Assembly (NCBI GenBank): GCA_030038035.1 | Contig: JASHPP010000289.1 | Span: forward strand, 1-33,515 | Length of the DNA stretch: 33,515 bases | Direction: 5' to 3' | From: Trebonia sp. | GTDB lineage: Bacteria > Actinomycetota > Actinomycetes > Streptosporangiales > Streptosporangiaceae | Shown here: piece by piece, positions 30,304-33,515 of the stretch | Position numbering within the stretch: the first letter of the stretch is position 1 | Layout of the letters: each line of letters starts with the position of its first letter | The notes under the pieces: generated by a model | Told to the model about the DNA's origin: nothing | What the model saw: only the letters and a program-made list of their open reading frames with translations | Databases searched by the model: none | Made by a program: the position numbers and the translations under genes

Positions 30304-31941
30304 TCAGGGGTTGCCGGCGCTGAAGGGCTGCTGGTCCGGCTGGCAGGTGGTTCCCGGGGGCGGCAGCGTGCCGCTGATGAAGTAGCTGGCCTCGTAGTCC
30401 TGGATGCAAGTGCTCGGGTTGTTCAGGGCCGTGTGGCCGTAGCCGTCCAGGGTCAGCAGCCTGGCGTCGGCCAGCTGGCTGGCCATGATCAGGGAGTCCT
30501 GATACGGGGTGTTCGGGTCGTAGCTGTTGCCGATCAGGAGCAGGGTATGGGCGGTGGGCTGGTTCCACGGGCCGAAGTAGCCGTCGGCGTCGGTGGCCTG
30601 CCATCCTGAGCACGGTTCGTCCTGCCACGCTATGTACTGGGCGACGGGGCCGACCTGGGCGCTGGCCAGGTCGGCTTCGGCCCGGTAGTCGGCCGGGTTC
30701 TCCGGGTTGGGGCTGTCCGCGCACACGATCGCATATGCCTGCTCAAGGGCGACCGTCGGCGGGGCAGGCTGGACCGGTTTCGCCTCGCCGCCGCCGGTGC
30801 GGGCGAGGTTCCACAGTGTCTGCAGGACGAACGCGCCGTATGCCCAGCCGGGGGCCAGGTTGGGCACCGGCTGGACGACTTGCAGGATCTGGGTGATGAA
30901 CGACACGGTGAAGGCGTAGGTGAACGTGGTCGCGGGGGCCGCCGGGGTCGTCTTCCCGAAGGCCGGAATCGAGGTGGTCACCGGGCGGACACGCAGGTAG
31001 TCAAGCAGCTGCGCGTATTTCGCCTCGGTGGCCGCGGCGGTGCCGGCCGAGAACGCGCAGTCGGTCGTGGGGGCTTGCCCGCACAGGCTCAGGAACTGCC
31101 CCATGGTCGCCGCCGCGCCGAGCTCGGTCCTTATCCGCAGGGAGGTGCTGAGCGGGATGCCGTCTGCCTGCCTGGGTGTGGTCCAGCCGATGGGATCGAC
31201 GTTGCCGTCAAGCACCATCGCGCCGACCTTGCTCGGGAACAGGTTGGCGTAGGTGGCGCCCAGGTAGGTGCCGTAGGAGACACCGAGGTAGTTCAGCACC
31301 GGGTCGCCGACCGCCTGGCGGAGCAGGTCCAGGTCACGCGCCGTGTCGGCGGTGGAGATGTGCGCGAGCAGCGCGGCGTTGTCCTGCTCGCAGCGCTGGG
31401 CGAACTGCGTGAACAGCGAGATCCAGGTGGCCTGCTGGGCTGGCCCGACAGGGAACCCGGCGGGCAGGTCGGTGAAGAAATCAGCCTCGGCCGCCTGGCT
31501 GGGGAAGCATTGCACCGCGGTGCTGTTGCCGACGCCGCGCGGGTCCCAGCTGATGATGTCGAACCGCTGCCGCACCGCGGCAGGGAACAGCGGGTACTCC
31601 ACCGGCAGGGCGGTGGTCCCGGCATCAGCCGGGCCACCCGGGTTATAGAACAGCGACCCGATCCGGCGGGAAGGATCGGTCGCCGGGTGCATGATCACGG
31701 CGAGCGTGATCAGCTGCCCGTGCGGCTGCTGGTAGTCAAGCGGCACCTGCGCGGTCGCGCATTCGAAGCCGGCCTCGCCGGGGCAGGGCTGCCAGTTCAG
31801 CACCGGCACCGCCGGCCCGCCCAGAGCCGCCGTCCGCGCTCCGGTCGCCGCCGCCGCCGGCAGGACCGTGGCCAGCAGGCCCGCGACCGCCACTGCCGCC
31901 CCTGCCAGCAGCCAGCGGGCACGCCGGAATTGACCGCTCAT
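30304..31941 (-). CDS. Secreted alpha/beta-hydrolase, tripeptidyl aminopeptidase-like (S33 family), 545 aa
   Basis: Secreted serine hydrolase of the Streptomyces SlpD/SlpE/Tap type, which removes tripeptides from exported proteins. A Sec signal peptide occupies about 1-32 (ending AAA-T). The fold begins at LFYNPGGPADAG (oxyanion region, about 97-108). The nucleophile elbow is GVSYGTYLG with Ser222. The C-terminal TAP-like domain supplies Asp475 (GNSYDPNTPY) and His503 (GYGHTALNNPS). Several Cys residues suit an extracellular enzyme. ATG 31941 has GGGGGAAGGG upstream. It is transcribed alone, convergent with the B12 gene and downstream of sucD across a 123-bp gap. Confidence 0.92.
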   Translation of the reverse strand: MSGQFRRARWLLAGAAVAVAGLLATVLPAAAATGARTAALGGPAVPVLNWQPCPGEAGFECATAQVPLDYQQPHGQLITLAVIMHPATDPSRRIGSLFYNPGGPADAGTTALPVEYPLFPAAVRQRFDIISWDPRGVGNSTAVQCFPSQAAEADFFTDLPAGFPVGPAQQATWISLFTQFAQRCEQDNAALLAHISTADTARDLDLLRQAVGDPVLNYLGVSYGTYLGATYANLFPSKVGAMVLDGNVDPIGWTTPRQADGIPLSTSLRIRTELGAAATMGQFLSLCGQAPTTDCAFSAGTAAATEAKYAQLLDYLRVRPVTTSIPAFGKTTPAAPATTFTYAFTVSFITQILQVVQPVPNLAPGWAYGAFVLQTLWNLARTGGGEAKPVQPAPPTVALEQAYAIVCADSPNPENPADYRAEADLASAQVGPVAQYIAWQDEPCSGWQATDADGYFGPWNQPTAHTLLLIGNSYDPNTPYQDSLIMASQLADARLLTLDGYGHTALNNPSTCIQDYEASYFISGTLPPPGTTCQPDQQPFSAGNP

Positions 31942-32064
31942 CGTCTGCCCTTCCCCCGTCGCCGCTCGCGGCCGGACAGCGTCGCGGACGTGCGGCTGCT
32001 TGCCAATCCCCCCGGCAGCAATACCCCGATCCGGCGCCCAGGTAACCGGCGCGGGGGAGCGGTG

Positions 32065-32952
<888 letters not shown>

Positions 32953-32953
32953 C

Positions 32954-33515
32954 TCATGCTCCCTTCGCGGCGGCCAGTTCGGCCGCGCGGCGCGCCGCGC
33001 CGTCCATCGTGTCAACCTGCTCGACGATCGGCAGCGCCGCGTCCTTCAGGATCTGCCGGCCCTCGGCCGCCTTGTTGCCGTCGAGCCGGACGACGATCGG
33101 CCGGTTGACCTCCTCGCCGCGCTCCTTCAGCAGCGCGACCGCCGACACGATCCCGTTGGCGACCGCGTCGCACGAGGTGATCCCGCCGAACACGTTCACG
33201 AACACCGACCGCACCGACGGGTCGGACAGCACGATCTCCAGACCGTTGGCCATCACCTCGGCGGACGCGCCGCCGCCGATGTCGAGGAAGTTCGCCGGAC
33301 GGACGCCCCCACCCTCCTCCCCTGCCCCCTGCACTGCCTCGCCCGCGTACGCGACCACGTCCAGCGTGCTCATCACCAGGCCGGCGCCGTTGCCGATGAT
33401 CCCGACCTCGCCCTCCAGCTTCACGTAGTTGAGGTGCTTCTCCTTCGCCCGCGCTTCGATCGGGTCGGTGGAGCTGGCGTCGGCGAACCGCTCGTGGTCC
33501 TGGCGGAAGGCGGCG
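32954..33515 (-). CDS. sucC: Succinyl-CoA synthetase beta subunit SucC, C-terminal part (partial)
   Basis: The gene runs off the right edge, and the frame is open from 33514 to the TGA at 32956-32954. The visible 186 residues start in the middle of the protein ([17 protein letters not shown], then [20 protein letters not shown]). They include the nucleotide/CoA ligase landmarks [50 protein letters not shown] and [17 protein letters not shown] short extra segment (about VQGAGEEGG) sits before [15 protein letters not shown], where relatives have a tighter turn. It is followed at once by sucD, the usual operon. Confidence 0.95.
   Translation of the reverse strand, partial: AAFRQDHERFADASSTDPIEARAKEKHLNYVKLEGEVGIIGNGAGLVMSTLDVVAYAGEAVQGAGEEGGGVRPANFLDIGGGASAEVMANGLEIVLSDPSVRSVFVNVFGGITSCDAVANGIVSAVALLKERGEEVNRPIVVRLDGNKAAEGRQILKDAALPIVEQVDTMDGAARRAAELAAAKGA

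Overview
The window is high-GC, densely coded DNA with overlapping genes, AGGAG-type ribosome sites and many GTG starts. It carries a conservon (cvnABCD), a whiJ-type regulator pair (DUF5753 helix-turn-helix protein plus DUF397 protein) and Streptomyces-style PHO boxes. This points to a mycelial, Streptomyces-like actinomycete. The genus cannot be fixed from the sequence alone.

Layout. (1) 1 to about 4,090 is the integrase-side end of an integrated element with visibly lower GC. It holds the tail of a GntR regulator, two coupled unknown genes, a small lipoprotein, a small unknown gene overlapping an excisionase-like gene, and a tyrosine integrase. Its outer end appears to cut a chromosomal reading frame whose remnant lies at about 4,081-4,420. 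(2) 4,462-15,666, all on the minus strand, is a large phosphate-uptake locus. A six-gene, translationally coupled run encodes PstC, PstA, an 832-aa and a 552-aa membrane-tethered PstS-like protein, a sortase-fold membrane protein that lacks the catalytic residues, and PstB. Upstream are two further secreted PstS-like paralogues without a lipobox. PHO boxes precede pstC and the nearer paralogue. (3) 16,321-17,889 is an APC-family amino acid permease. (4) 18,047-20,310 is a whiJ-like cluster: DUF5753 regulator, DUF397 protein and an RsbW-like ATPase. It abuts (5) conservon cvnDCBA at 20,315-24,382. (6) 24,554-33,515 looks like core chromosome: PcrA helicase, a DUF6542 membrane protein, an LCP-family cell-wall ligase, a stand-alone B12-binding protein, a secreted tripeptidyl-peptidase-like hydrolase, and sucD/sucC.

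The most unusual part is the Pst operon. Its substrate-binding proteins are tethered by C-terminal membrane segments behind Pro/Ser/Thr or Gly-Ser-Thr linkers, not by lipidation. Between the last of them and pstB lies an intact sortase-like gene in which the catalytic His, Cys and probably Arg are all replaced. Four-base overlaps between most neighbours suggest these proteins are made together and may form one envelope-spanning phosphate-capture assembly. That function is inference. The gene order, overlaps, missing catalytic residues and PHO boxes are read directly from the sequence.
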